Shown: positions 28,088 through 40,100 of the stretch, piece by piece
How the letters are laid out: every line of letters starts with the position of its first letter
Numbering within the stretch: the stretch's first letter is position 1
Assembly (NCBI GenBank): GCA_944388045.1
Contig: CALXHG010000003.1
Location: 72,912-125,894 of the forward strand
Direction: 5' to 3'
DNA from: an uncultured Clostridia bacterium
GTDB lineage: Bacteria > Bacillota > Clostridia > TANB77 > CAG-508
Length of the DNA: 52,983 nt
Notes under the pieces: model-generated
Told to the model about the DNA's origin: nothing
What the model saw: only the letters and a program-made list of their open reading frames with translations
Databases searched by the model: none
Translations under genes and position numbers: made by a program

Positions 28088-28124
28088 AATCCCTAGCAAT
28101 TTTAGAAATTATGGGATTTTTTTT
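28088..28124 (+). terminator. Second terminator-like hairpin
   Basis: AATCCC (28088-28093) pairs with GGGATT (28113-28118), followed by eight T. The loop is about 19 bases. It lies 66 bases after the first terminator, in the 390-base gap before the next adhesin. It may be a back-up terminator or belong to the leader of an unseen short transcript. Confidence 0.5.
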
Positions 28125-28151
28125 GTCAAAATGTAACAAAAAATTAATAAA

Positions 28152-28187
28152 AATGTAATAAAAATTGGTAAAAGGTACATCCTTAGG
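28152..28187 (+). promoter_or_regulatory. Conserved upstream element of the polyprotein adhesin genes, copy 1
   Basis: AATGTAATA, then about 18 bases, then ATCCTTAGG (28179-28187). The same pair of boxes, AATGTAATA and ATCCTTAAG, occurs before the second paralogue, with almost the same spacing (27 versus 26 bases) and the same distance to the start codon (about 131 bases). The sequence between and after is not conserved, so it may be a shared operator or alternative-sigma promoter. A TTGACA at 28218-28223 with a poor TAAAAA -10 follows. Confidence 0.45.
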
Positions 28188-28317
28188 TGAATAGAAAAGC
28201 TTAGAAATAGTCGAATGTTGACATGAAATATATTATATGTAAAAATGAAGTAAAGTAAAGAAATAATAGTTAAATGTAGTTCTAGTAACTATGAATTCTC
28301 AAAGGAGGTTTAAGCAA

Positions 28318-31300
28318 ATGCTAATCAAGAAAAAAGATAATGCACAAATTATTAAAAAAATATTTGCAATTTTGTTGCTTATTGCATTATTTTTAAATAC
28401 TAATTTTTTCACAATTGCACTACTTACAGTTGATGCTTTAGCAAGCCCAAATTCAGCTGAAATAGAAAAAATTAGTATGAATTTAAGTTATAATCAACTT
28501 ACAAATAAAGTACAAAATGAAGTTGTTATAACAGGTGTTTTGGAAACAGACACAGAAGATAGTAAATTGTTTGAAAATCCAACTATATATTTTGAACTAC
28601 CTGCAGAAGTTGAAAAAGTAATTATAAAAGATATAAAAATACTGTATGATGAAGAATTAACATTAGGAGAATATAAAGTAGAAACAAATGAAAATGGAAA
28701 TCAACAAATAAAAGTTTCTTTAACTGGAAAACAAACAAAACATCAAACAGATGGAATAGTAAAAGGTACTAATATTAGAATTGTTGCTAATATTATGTTA
28801 AAACAAGAAATAAAATCTGCAGATACAAACATTATTATGAAATGCGGAGAAGCTAAATATGAAGAAAAAATAAAAGTTGTAAATTCTACAGATATCAAAG
28901 CACTAGAAAAAATAGATGATATGGAAGGAAATAAAACTTATGCTCAAGGTTTACTTGTTGAAACTAAAGTCATAAGAGGAGATAGTTTATTAAATAATGA
29001 AGATTTTATTTACGAAAATGAGATAATAAAATATGAAATAAAAATAACAAATACTACGGAACAAAAAATTGATGATATAAAAATTATTACAAATATTCCA
29101 GAACATATGGGTTATGTACCATATAAGCCTGGAGAACAAGGATATGGATTTTATTCAGATACAGATACAAAACAACATGAAATAAAAGTTGAAAGTATTG
29201 AACCAGAAGAAACTCAAGAATATTACTTTGAATTACAAGCCTCTGATGATTTAGATACAAGAGATTTGAAAGATAAAGTAATGAGCGAATATGAAGAAGT
29301 TGTAGCAGAAAAAGTTATGGGAGCAGAAGGTTATGACCAAATGACAGAAGAAGAAAAGTGGGAATTGAGAAAAAAAGTAATTAGGGATATTACTATAGAA
29401 ATTGAACCCAATATAATAGAGGAAGAAATTACAGAAATAATAGACTATGTAATAGATAAAGTATATACACAAAATGCTGGAGAAATAGTAGATACAGATG
29501 TCAACCCCAATTATATTGAAAAAGTAGAGGTACAAATTAATGTATTAATAAAAGATGAAATAATTTGTACTTATAAAATTGCACATAGTTTAAAAATAAA
29601 TGAAATAAATGCAATATTAACAAGTGTTGCTTCAGGTGCGGTAAGAAATAATTGGAATTTATTTTTAACATTATATAGGATAAATGAACATGAAGAGACA
29701 GAAGAAAATTATATCAATGCTACAGTTTCAATAAGATTGCCAGAAATATTAAAAATAGAAAAAGTACTTTCACTAAATGATGATGGAAAAGAGTTAGAGT
29801 TTGAAGAGACTGAAGATGGAGTATTAGTAATTAAAGTAGAAAATATAGATGAAATTTATCAATTAGAACTTGTTGCTAAAGCAATAAATAGTATAGAAGA
29901 CATTGACAACTATTCATATAAAATAAGATTAGCTGCTAATGTAACAGTTGATAGTGGAATAGTTTATAAATCAAATGAAACAATAATAGAAGGTTCAAGG
30001 GAAGCAGTAAAAATAACTCAGACATCAGATAAAAATGGAGAAAAACTAGAGTCATTGGATGAATTAACATATATTTTTACAATTGAGAATATAGGAAAAG
30101 CACCTGAAAGTCATGGTGGATATACTAAAATAATATTTGAGGATTATATACCAAATAGTTTGAAAATTGAAGAAGTAGAATATAATGATAATGATGTTAG
30201 AATTCAAATTATTGACGGTGTGGCAGTTAATGTAGTAACACCAGTTACAAGAACATGGAATGGTATACAATTAAAAGATGCCAATGATAAAGATAGTGAA
30301 AAAGAGCCTAGAATAAAATTAAATTTAAATATAAGAAATGATGAAACAATAACACTTAAAATTAAAACAAGTGTAAAATTAATAGAAGAAGAAGAATATA
30401 ATGAAATTATAGAAAATTATGCAACAATATCTGGAGAAGAAATAAAAACAAGACAATCTAATATAATAACAAATGTTATATATAAAGAAAGTGGGGAAAA
30501 AGACGTAGTAGTTACTCCAGATAATCCAGATAAACCAACCCAACCAACAAATCCTACAATACCTGTTCAACCAGAAGAACCAGAAATAGAAGAATTTACA
30601 CTAAGTGGAATGGTGTGGCTAGATGAAAATGAAAATGGAAAATTAGATGAAGAAGAAGGGGGAGAAAAAGGATTAACAGTATATTTGTATAACGTAGAAA
30701 CAAATCAATTTTTTGAAAATGAAAATGGAAAATTAATAACTAAAAAAACAGATAAAAATGGAAAATACTTATTTGAAAATGTACCACAAGGAAAATATTA
30801 TGTAATTATAGAAATAGATACAGAAAAATATACCATAACTGATTATCAAAAAAATGATGTAAGTGAATTAACAAATTGTGATTTTATTCAAAAAGAAGTA
30901 AAACTTCCAGAAGGACAAAAAATAGTAGGAATAACTGATACAGTAGATTTAATAAAAGACACTGAAAATATAGATTTAGGTTTAGTAAAAATAAAGGTTT
31001 TTGATTTAAAAATAGAACAATTTGTTCAAAAAATTACAGTAACAAATAAAAAAGGTACAAAAGAATATAATTATAACAATGAAAAATTTGCAAAAATAGA
31101 AATACATTCAAAACAATTTGTTGGTTCAACAGTTGTTATTGAATATAAAATTAGAATAACAAATGTTGGAGAGATGGCTGGATATGCAAATGAAATTATA
31201 GCAGAAATACCACAACAATTTGACTTCCACTCAGAATTAAATACTGACTGGAATAAATCAATGTCTTATAATTTAAGTAATGTAAGTTATAGAACAAAAG

Positions 31301-34300
31301 AAATACAACCAGGAGAAAGTATAGAAGCAACATTAATATTATCAAAAACTTTAGATGATGATTCTGCAGGAACATTTACTAATATAACAAAAATAGGAAT
31401 AAGTGAAAATGTAAAACATATCGAAGATAAAAATAAAGAAAATGATGTAGATAGTACACAAGTTATTATAGGAGTTTCTACAGGTACACAAACTATAGTA
31501 GGAATAACTTGTATAATAATTGGAATTATTATAATTTTATTTATTTTATATAAAATTTTAAATAAAAATAATAAAAAGATTTTTATATTTATAATAATGA
31601 TGTTAATGATAATATCTTTTAATGAAAATGTAAATGCTGCAAGTTATAATGGGCAATATGCTTCTGCAGATCATAATTTTTCACTTCCTGGAGCTACTGG
31701 AGCAACAAATGAACCACTTTCTCCAGATCAGTATACACCTGAATTTATAAATCAATTACATGAGTTAGACAATCAGGGATTCATTTCTGGAGCTACAAAG
31801 CCTTGTCCAGGTGGACATAGTGTTTCTTCAAGTGGATCATCATCACAACCATGGAATGAATATCAAGACTTTATTAATACAGATGGAACACCAAAAGGAG
31901 ATATTAGTATAACTGCTAGTTTAACAATTACAAGCCAATCTACATTTATTGCACATGTGACAGTAAATGATGAAACACAAGCTCCAGGTGATACTGTTAT
32001 AACTGTATCATGTACAGGTGGAGGTGGCTCAGGAGTAGTACCTGCTGGAGGAGGTTCTGTTTCAATAAATTGTTCTGGTGCAGAATTTATATTAGGTGCA
32101 ACAATAGAAGCAGTAAAGACTTGTGAAACATTTTATACTGAAGTAACTCAAATGACAACAAGTTTTGATTGGGTACCAGCAGTTCATTATGATGACGATC
32201 ATAGTCCAAGTCCATATCCTTGTACAGCATCTAATCCTGTACTTTGTCACTGTAGAGATGTTGAAAGGTCAGAAACAGAAACAGTAACAAATGAAGATGG
32301 GACGACAAGTACAACTACACATCATTGGACTGATCACAGTGCAGATCACTATAGATATGTATTTGCAGCTTTAGGATTAGGGTCTGTAGGTTCTTCAACA
32401 AGTACAGTAAGAGTTGATATTCCTATTACATATATATGGGATGATAGTCTAAGTTTTGGACCAGAAAATTTTCCTAAAAAGATTTATTTAAATAAATGTG
32501 ATTGGGATACAGGAAATATATTACCAGGTGCAGTATTTGAAATAGATGGAAGAACAGTTGCAACAGGGGAAAAAATTGATATGATATTTGTTGGAAATCA
32601 TACATTAACAGAAATTGAAACACCATTCGGATATAATTATGAAAAAGGAAATACATATCAAGTAGAAATTAATCCAAATGATACATTAGTAACTGTATCG
32701 GCAACAAACAAGAAAAATACTGGAAATTTATTATTTAAGTTAATAGATATGGTAACAAAACAACCTCTGGCTGGAGTAGTTGTTGATGTAATGGGATTAT
32801 TACCAGAGGATAAACATGGACAAAATGGAGTTGTAAGATATACGACAGATGAAAATGGAGAAATAAGAGTATATGATTTATTATTAGATGAAGACACAGA
32901 AGAAAGAACATTTTATATAAAAGAAATATATAATCCAGCAAATGGATATGTAGTAGATGATACAGACTATGGAATTGTTATAGATAATGAAGGAAATAGT
33001 CAAAATGCAATTAATCATCCAGAATATGGAGTTGTATATCCTGTATTAGTAAAAAGACAAGAAAGTACAGAAACAGGAAAAATATTATTAGAAGCAACAG
33101 AAAAATCAAGTGGTGGAAAAATAGAAGGTTTACCATTTGAAGTTGTTGGATTAATGCGTAAAGATTCAAGTCAAACAATTGGCGGAAAAACATATACTAC
33201 AGAAGTTTCTACAGATAAAGTAACATATATAACAAATGATAATGGGCAAATTATTATTCCAGACTTTTTATATACACAAGATGTAACTGTTTATGCGAAG
33301 AAAATGAACGATTTAGATATAGAGGTAGTGGATAATGATGGAAATGTTATAGAACCAATAGAACATGAAATATATGGAGAAGTATATCCAATTGTAATAA
33401 AAGCAACAGATCCTAATGAGGAACAAAAAGGAAGTAATAAATTCCAAGAAAATATATATACAATAGAAAATGAAATGAAATATGCAAAAGTATCAGGAAC
33501 AGTATGGGAAGATGGAGAATATGATGCAAGAAATAATCAAAAAGATGAAAATGAAACTGTTATACCAAAAATAAAAGTAAAGTTATATGATCCAATAAAT
33601 CAAGTTATACATGTGACTTGGACAGATGAAAATGGAAATTATGTTTTTGGAATAAGAACTGATAAAACATATGAATTTGGAACAATGCCAGGATCTGATG
33701 ATGCAAATTATAAAGATACACATGTATTATTAAGAAGAGCAAGTGAATATTATGTAGAATTCGAATATAATGGGGTAAAATATAGAAATGTTACATTAAA
33801 TGCTGATCCAACAGTTTATAATGTATCAAAAGCATCAGAAGAGATTGCTTCAAAAACAACAAATGAAGATGCTACAGAAAGAATTGAATTTAATGAAACA
33901 TTTACAAAAATTGATGCAAAAGAAAAAATAAATGAAAATGGAGAAACAACAGGAACTGTTATAAATAAAGAAGGTGAAGAATATCCAGATGAAATAAGTT
34001 ATCAAAAATCAGAAGATTACAAATCTGAAATAGTTTATGGAAAAAATATACAAAGTATAGAAGGAAATCCGGAATCATATGGTGAAGATATTTATCATAT
34101 AACTGCAACAACATTAAATAATTATGATTTTAAAACATATTATGATCCAGTCTTAAATACAACAGGTTATACAGAAGAGATAAAAGCCGTTAATATTGGA
34201 TTATACTTAAGAGAAATAGTAGATTTAGAAATAGAAAGTGATTTAGCAAGAATCGATTTGAGTGTAAATGGATATCACAATATTTATAAATATGCTACAA

Positions 34301-36720
34301 TAATACAACCAAGTGATGATGATAATTTAGAAGAAAGATTTAAAAACATAAAAGATTCACATTATCAAAGAATGGTCCATTCATCAACAATTGTTTATAG
34401 TGAAAATAATGGAACAACAAACGAAAATGGAAATGTATATGCTGATATAACATATAAAATTTTTTTAGAAAATAAATCTGTGAATTTAAAAGCAATAATA
34501 AATGAAATTACAATAAATTATAATACAGAATTAGAATGTATTTCATATAACTATGAAGGAGAAAATCCTATTGCAATACAACAAGATGGGACAGAAATTA
34601 ATTCAACTATGAAAGAATTAATATTGGATGTAAGAGCATTAGGAAATAAAGTAATAAATAATCAAAGCCATAATGTGCTAGAAGTTACATTTAGAGCACA
34701 AGCAAATGTTTTAGCAGAAATGTTACAAGATGATGTTGTATTAAAAATAGATGAAACAGAATATCATGGAATAAAATTTGATTTTATGGCAGAAATAAAA
34801 TCATATAGCACATATTCAAACAATGAAGAAGATTTACTAGAAAGAGATGAAAATACATTATATGAATATGCAAGTATAGATGTAGATTCAGCACCAAGAA
34901 ATGCACAAGTAGAAATAGATGAACAAAATAGATTTATAACAGATACATTTGAAGATGATACAACAATTGCACCTACAATAGTGTTTACAACAGGAAGTCA
35001 AACATCACTATCTGGAACAGTTTTTCTAGACTCACCAGAACTAGATAAAATAATAGAAAATGAAAGACTAGGAAATGGTATTTTTGATGATACAGAAAGT
35101 GTAATGTCAAATGTAAAAGTTGAATTATTACTTGTACCAGTAGATGCAAATGAAATGTATGATTCAACAATGGCAAGAGATAATATAACCTCAAAACATA
35201 CATATGAAAGGGCAAAATTATATAAAACAGATGAAACAGGAAAACAAGTTAAAATTGAAGATGCAGTAACATATACAGATGAAAAAGGAAATTATACATT
35301 TGAAGGAGTAATAGCAGATAATTATGTAATAAGATATACATATGGAGAAAATATAAGTGGAGAAGGAAAAAGTACATTAATATATAATAATGGTCAACAG
35401 GTAAAACAAGAGCCAATCAAGGCAAGAGAATACAAATCAACAATAATAACATCAGATTATATAAGGAAAGCAATAAATACATCAACAGATGGAATACCAC
35501 ATTTAAATGGAGACTGGACAGAAGGAGATACAGAAAAAACATGGTTCTTAAATGAATATCTTGGAACAAGATATTCAGATGCAGTAGATGATGTAGAATA
35601 TAGAGCATATTTTGAACAATTAGCAAAATTGAATAACGAAAACTTAGATGATAGTACAAAATACGCATATTCAGAAATGGAAGCATATACACCATATATA
35701 AAATTAGGTGTAGAACAATTTAATGATCAAAATGTAGCACCAACATTAACAACCCAAGAAGATGGAACTATAGATTATGAATATAAATTACAAAATGTGG
35801 ATTTTGGATTAATAGAAAGACCAATTGTAGATTTACAAGTTGATAAAAGTGTTTCAAACTTAAATGTAACATTAGCAAATAATCAAGTATTAATTGATGG
35901 AAATCCAAATAATTCAACAGAAAAATTACCATATGTAAGAACAGGAATAGATGATTTTGTACCAATAGAAATGGATACAGAATTAATAGGAGGAGCAAAA
36001 CTAGAACAAGAATATACTATTTCAATAACAAATAATTCTGAATTAGATTATCCAATTTATAAAATAACTAGTGACACAGATGTAGCAAATGAAAGAAACT
36101 ATTACTATTATGGAGAAAAAGGAAATAATCCAGTAACAGTAAGAGTAGGAACATTAGTTGATTACTTAACACCAGATATGAGTGTAGATTTAGATGAAAT
36201 GAAAAGAAATGGATGGAATGTAATTGGAATAGAAGATTTAACATCACATAAAACAATGGAATCAACAGGAGAAAAAACATATAGATTAATTACACCAGAG
36301 GTTGAAGAAGCATTAATTAAAGAAGATTACTTCTTATTTACAACAGATGCATTTGCAGACGAAAATGATTCATTGGTAAAAATAGGAGAAACAAAATCTA
36401 TAACATATAGTGCTAGTAAATTATTAGCTTCTAAAGATAACTTAAAATTTACAAATGATGTTGAAATACTAGAATATATAGGATATAGTCAAAACAAAAA
36501 TAAGGCAGAAAATGTATATGATAGATCTTTTGACACAACACCAGGAAATTTAATTCCAGAAAAAGCAAAAGAAGATGATGAAGATAGTGTAAGAACAGTA
36601 ATAACTCCACCAACAGGTGTGATTATATCAAAAACTCTATATATAACAACAGCAGGAGCTGGATTAATATTCGTAGTAGCAGGAGTACTATTTATTAAAA
36701 AGAGAGTTTTAAATAAATAA
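28318..36720 (+). CDS. Giant tandem (polyprotein-like) surface adhesin, paralogue 1
   Basis: 2800 residues. The start is the ATG at 28318 (AAAGGAGG nine bases before it); the ATG at 28291 precedes that site. Order: signal peptide (about 10-45), divergent beta-rich region, Pro-rich linker (731-758), SdrD-B-like domain (SGMVWLDENENGKLDEEE, about 763-890), DUF11-like domain (from about 895). Then a membrane helix (about 1058-1082), a Lys/Asn-rich cytoplasmic stretch (ILNKNNKK), and a second signal-peptide-like segment (1088-1107) ending VNA/ASY. The second half has a Cys/His-rich region (KPCPGGHS, PYPCTASNPVLCHCRD), three SpaA/CnaB-like domains (from about 1387, 1469, 1587), two more SdrD-B-like domains (about 1724 and 2231) and a C-terminal helix with a KKRVLNK tail. 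No LPXTG. It looks like two surface proteins fused in frame. Confidence 0.85.
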   Translation: MLIKKKDNAQIIKKIFAILLLIALFLNTNFFTIALLTVDALASPNSAEIEKISMNLSYNQLTNKVQNEVVITGVLETDTEDSKLFENPTIYFELPAEVEKVIIKDIKILYDEELTLGEYKVETNENGNQQIKVSLTGKQTKHQTDGIVKGTNIRIVANIMLKQEIKSADTNIIMKCGEAKYEEKIKVVNSTDIKALEKIDDMEGNKTYAQGLLVETKVIRGDSLLNNEDFIYENEIIKYEIKITNTTEQKIDDIKIITNIPEHMGYVPYKPGEQGYGFYSDTDTKQHEIKVESIEPEETQEYYFELQASDDLDTRDLKDKVMSEYEEVVAEKVMGAEGYDQMTEEEKWELRKKVIRDITIEIEPNIIEEEITEIIDYVIDKVYTQNAGEIVDTDVNPNYIEKVEVQINVLIKDEIICTYKIAHSLKINEINAILTSVASGAVRNNWNLFLTLYRINEHEETEENYINATVSIRLPEILKIEKVLSLNDDGKELEFEETEDGVLVIKVENIDEIYQLELVAKAINSIEDIDNYSYKIRLAANVTVDSGIVYKSNETIIEGSREAVKITQTSDKNGEKLESLDELTYIFTIENIGKAPESHGGYTKIIFEDYIPNSLKIEEVEYNDNDVRIQIIDGVAVNVVTPVTRTWNGIQLKDANDKDSEKEPRIKLNLNIRNDETITLKIKTSVKLIEEEEYNEIIENYATISGEEIKTRQSNIITNVIYKESGEKDVVVTPDNPDKPTQPTNPTIPVQPEEPEIEEFTLSGMVWLDENENGKLDEEEGGEKGLTVYLYNVETNQFFENENGKLITKKTDKNGKYLFENVPQGKYYVIIEIDTEKYTITDYQKNDVSELTNCDFIQKEVKLPEGQKIVGITDTVDLIKDTENIDLGLVKIKVFDLKIEQFVQKITVTNKKGTKEYNYNNEKFAKIEIHSKQFVGSTVVIEYKIRITNVGEMAGYANEIIAEIPQQFDFHSELNTDWNKSMSYNLSNVSYRTKEIQPGESIEATLILSKTLDDDSAGTFTNITKIGISENVKHIEDKNKENDVDSTQVIIGVSTGTQTIVGITCIIIGIIIILFILYKILNKNNKKIFIFIIMMLMIISFNENVNAASYNGQYASADHNFSLPGATGATNEPLSPDQYTPEFINQLHELDNQGFISGATKPCPGGHSVSSSGSSSQPWNEYQDFINTDGTPKGDISITASLTITSQSTFIAHVTVNDETQAPGDTVITVSCTGGGGSGVVPAGGGSVSINCSGAEFILGATIEAVKTCETFYTEVTQMTTSFDWVPAVHYDDDHSPSPYPCTASNPVLCHCRDVERSETETVTNEDGTTSTTTHHWTDHSADHYRYVFAALGLGSVGSSTSTVRVDIPITYIWDDSLSFGPENFPKKIYLNKCDWDTGNILPGAVFEIDGRTVATGEKIDMIFVGNHTLTEIETPFGYNYEKGNTYQVEINPNDTLVTVSATNKKNTGNLLFKLIDMVTKQPLAGVVVDVMGLLPEDKHGQNGVVRYTTDENGEIRVYDLLLDEDTEERTFYIKEIYNPANGYVVDDTDYGIVIDNEGNSQNAINHPEYGVVYPVLVKRQESTETGKILLEATEKSSGGKIEGLPFEVVGLMRKDSSQTIGGKTYTTEVSTDKVTYITNDNGQIIIPDFLYTQDVTVYAKKMNDLDIEVVDNDGNVIEPIEHEIYGEVYPIVIKATDPNEEQKGSNKFQENIYTIENEMKYAKVSGTVWEDGEYDARNNQKDENETVIPKIKVKLYDPINQVIHVTWTDENGNYVFGIRTDKTYEFGTMPGSDDANYKDTHVLLRRASEYYVEFEYNGVKYRNVTLNADPTVYNVSKASEEIASKTTNEDATERIEFNETFTKIDAKEKINENGETTGTVINKEGEEYPDEISYQKSEDYKSEIVYGKNIQSIEGNPESYGEDIYHITATTLNNYDFKTYYDPVLNTTGYTEEIKAVNIGLYLREIVDLEIESDLARIDLSVNGYHNIYKYATIIQPSDDDNLEERFKNIKDSHYQRMVHSSTIVYSENNGTTNENGNVYADITYKIFLENKSVNLKAIINEITINYNTELECISYNYEGENPIAIQQDGTEINSTMKELILDVRALGNKVINNQSHNVLEVTFRAQANVLAEMLQDDVVLKIDETEYHGIKFDFMAEIKSYSTYSNNEEDLLERDENTLYEYASIDVDSAPRNAQVEIDEQNRFITDTFEDDTTIAPTIVFTTGSQTSLSGTVFLDSPELDKIIENERLGNGIFDDTESVMSNVKVELLLVPVDANEMYDSTMARDNITSKHTYERAKLYKTDETGKQVKIEDAVTYTDEKGNYTFEGVIADNYVIRYTYGENISGEGKSTLIYNNGQQVKQEPIKAREYKSTIITSDYIRKAINTSTDGIPHLNGDWTEGDTEKTWFLNEYLGTRYSDAVDDVEYRAYFEQLAKLNNENLDDSTKYAYSEMEAYTPYIKLGVEQFNDQNVAPTLTTQEDGTIDYEYKLQNVDFGLIERPIVDLQVDKSVSNLNVTLANNQVLIDGNPNNSTEKLPYVRTGIDDFVPIEMDTELIGGAKLEQEYTISITNNSELDYPIYKITSDTDVANERNYYYYGEKGNNPVTVRVGTLVDYLTPDMSVDLDEMKRNGWNVIGIEDLTSHKTMESTGEKTYRLITPEVEEALIKEDYFLFTTDAFADENDSLVKIGETKSITYSASKLLASKDNLKFTNDVEILEYIGYSQNKNKAENVYDRSFDTTPGNLIPEKAKEDDEDSVRTVITPPTGVIISKTLYITTAGAGLIFVVAGVLFIKKRVLNK
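34994..36718 (+). repeat. C-terminal homology block shared with paralogue 2, copy A
   Basis: This 1.7-kb part of paralogue 1 aligns colinearly with 42907-44631. Several stretches are nearly identical in DNA, for example around 35300-35700 and the last 150 bases. The N-terminal halves of the two genes are far more divergent, which points to gene conversion or a recent partial duplication. Confidence 0.8.
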
Positions 36721-36763
36721 GATAAAAAAACATTATATAGTAATAAGAATATAAGAAAGATAT

Positions 36764-36800
36764 CAACCTCAAATATTACAACAGATATTTGAGGTTGTTT
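36764..36800 (+). terminator. Hairpin after adhesin paralogue 1
   Basis: CAACCTCAAATAT (36764-36776) pairs perfectly with ATATTTGAGGTTG (36785-36797), followed by TTTATGTTTTG. The T run is weak, but the position, 44 bases after the stop, fits a terminator. The rest of the 416-base gap holds the conserved element and promoter of paralogue 2. Confidence 0.7.
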
Positions 36801-36970
36801 ATGTTTTGTTTAGAGTTTTTTATTTTGTTTATAAAAGAAAAATATAATATTATTATAAAAAGATAGAAATTATTTACACATTATGAATAAAATAGAAAGA
36901 GTAAATATTCCCTATGTAAATTTGATAAAATTCGACCGAATATTACAAAAAATAGCAAAAATTTAATACA

Positions 36971-37005
36971 AATGTAATATTTTGCAAAAATCAAGTATCC
37001 TTAAG
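36971..37005 (+). promoter_or_regulatory. Conserved upstream element of the polyprotein adhesin genes, copy 2
   Basis: AATGTAATA (36971-36979) and ATCCTTAAG (36997-37005), matching the pair at 28152-28187, about 132 bases before the start codon. Here the element lies about 60 bases upstream of a good TTGAAA/TATAAT promoter, so an activator or repressor site is more likely than a core promoter. Confidence 0.45.
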
Positions 37006-37063
37006 ACAAAAAGAAATAAAATTTTCTTTTTGTTTTAAAATTATTAAAAAATGAATAAAAATA

Positions 37064-37092
37064 TTGAAATATAAGGCATTATATGGTATAAT
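37064..37092 (+). promoter_or_regulatory. Predicted promoter of adhesin paralogue 2
   Basis: TTGAAA (37064-37069), exactly 17 bases, TATAAT (37087-37092), 45 bases before the ATG at 37137. Confidence 0.75.
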
Positions 37093-37136
37093 AAAAGTAG
37101 TGCATAAAAATAAATAGAACGAGGAGGTAGTATTTT

Positions 37137-40100
37137 ATGAGGAAAAAAATATGTAGTATTTTGATTTTAATAGTAATGTTATTAAACAGTTCACTATTAA
37201 CATTAGTATCATTGGCAACAGAAGCAACAAATGATACTAATAATGAAACACAAGAAATACAAGGCAAAATAAGTATGAGTTTAGATAGAACTCAATTTTC
37301 TAATAAGACACAAAGTGAACTTACAATAACCGGAATATTAGAAAGGACTTCGGAAAATTCAATATTATATGAAAATCCTTTAATTACTTTTGAATTTCCA
37401 AAAGAAGTAGAAAAAGTAGTTGTTAATAATAAGCAATTGCTTTATGATAATGAACTAAAAATTCATACATGTCTTGTAGAAACAAATGAAAACGGAAATC
37501 AAGTAATTAAAATTAAGTTGGCTGGAAAACAAACTGAAACCAAGGTAGATGAGTTAACTAAAGGAACTAATATAGTTATTTCTGCTAATATTATTTTAAA
37601 ACAAGATATAGAAACACAAGATACAAGTATTAAAATGATATGTGAAGATGGAGCACCAAAACAGAATCCATTAACTTTAAATTGTGAGGTTCCAATAAAA
37701 GTTGTAAATTCAGAAGAATTAATCCCATCAACACCTACAGAAGATTTAAAACCAACAACTATAGAAAAAAATGGATTAAAATTAGATATAAGACCAATTC
37801 ATGGAGATAAGACTTTAGAAAATGGAGAAATTATATATAGGAATGAGATTATTAAATATGAAATAGATATTACAAATACAACACAAAATCCAATTAGTAA
37901 TATAAAAATTAATGGTCATATTCCAGAAGGTATGGCATATGCTGATTTCTTAGAAGAAAACTTTGGATATTGGGATGAAACTTATACAGTTTTAGAAACA
38001 AAAGTGCCTAATCCTGATGGAGTATATTGGCAAGATGATACTTATCAATATAGTATTGATGAAACTTTAAAAACGAAAGAAATTGATATAGGAACAATTC
38101 AAGCAGGTGAGACAAAATCAGTTTTTTATGAGGTAAAAGCAATTGCTGAAAACAATACTAATATTGAAACAAAAATAGATTTTTTACAAAACAATAATAA
38201 TATTTATACTTTTTCAATAGATAATGTACTTGAACCAAGTGAAATTGAGGTTAGAATAAGACAATATAGTAGTAGAACTGAAAGAAGTGCATTCGAACAT
38301 AATATAATTATAAAAAATTTATCAGATGAAGTTAAAAATGGAACTATTGTATTTAATATACCAGAAAATGCTGAAATAGTATCTGTTGACGCCCTTTATT
38401 CAAATGGTGCTAAAGCAGAATATGAGATAAAAGATGGAAAAATAGAAATTAAATGTGATGGTATTGAAGCAAAATCTTTTAAAGCATTCAGAATAAAAAC
38501 AAAAATTAATATTATAGAAGAAACTGAAGAACCAATGTTTGAAAGACTATATGGAGTTAATTTTACTGATTCAAACTCAAAAACATATAGATCTAATGAA
38601 TGTGTTGCAACAGGAGGTATAGAAGCTGTAAATATTACACAAAGTTCAGAAACTAATGGAGAAAAAATAAAAGAATTTAGTGAAATAACATATATGTTTG
38701 AAATAACAAATACAGGTTATGTTACAGATGAATGGGGAGGATATTCTGCTATTACATTTGAAGATTATCTACCAAATGAACTTTCTATTCAAGAAGTTGA
38801 ATTTAATAATTTTAAAGTAATACCTGAATATGATGGAAATAGCAGAGAATATACAATAACAGAAGAAAATAGAAATTGGGGAATGATTGAAATTGGCTCT
38901 GCCAATGCTAGAGATAATACAAGTAAAGCAAGAATAAAAATAGATTTAAACATAAAAAATGGTGAAACAATAAAGATAAGAATAAAAACTGTTACAAGAG
39001 CATTAGAAAGAGATAAAGATAATATTGAGATAGCAAATTCTGCTTTGGTAAGTGGAGAAGGTTTAAAAACAAAACAATCTAATATTATACAAAATACATT
39101 ATATCATCCAGATACAACAAATGTTATAGATGTTGATTCTGAAGGAAATATTACAGATGGAGAGAATAAACCTAATGTTCCATCAGGAGATAATACAAGT
39201 GGAAATTATTCAATATCAGGATTGGTTTGGATAGATAATAATGAAAATGGTATAAGAGATGAAGATGAAGGCAAAATAGCAGGAATAAAAGTTTCTTTAT
39301 ATGACATAACAAATAAAAAATTTGTAACAAATGATAAAGGTGATAAAATAGAACAAGAAACAAAAGAAGATGGAACTTATGCTTTTACTAATATTGCTAG
39401 AGGAGAATATTATGTATTATTTGAATATGATACGGAAAAATATAATATTACTGATTATCAAATTGCAGATGTATCTTCTTCAAAAAATAATGATGTAATA
39501 ACAAAAAAAGTAAATATCAATGGAGAAGTAAAAACAGTTGGACTTACAAATACAATAAATTTAAATACAAATTACACAAATATTGACTTAGGACTAAAAG
39601 AGAAGAAAACATTTGATTTAAAAATTGAACAATTTGTACAAAAAATTACTGTTACAAATAGCAAAGGAACAAAAGAATACACATATAATGACAAAAATTT
39701 TGCAAAAATAGAAATTCATTCAAAACAATACGTAGGTTCAACAATTGTTATTGAATATAAGATTAGAGTAACTAATATTGGAGACCTAGATGGAAAAGTA
39801 TATGAAATAATTGAAGAAATTCCATCAGAATTAGATTTCCATTCAGAACTTAATAATGGTTGGACAATGTCTTTAGCAAATACATATAGTAATATAAGTT
39901 TTGCAAATAGAGATATAAAACCAGGAGAAAGTATAGAAGCAGTAATTACTCTAAGCAAAAAATTAGATAATGATACAGCTGGAAATATTAAAACAGTTGC
40001 AAAATTAGGAGCAACAGAAAGTTCTAAACATACAGAAGATATGAATGCAAAAAACAACACGGCTACAGTTGAAGTTATAATAGGTGTAGCTACAGGTTTA

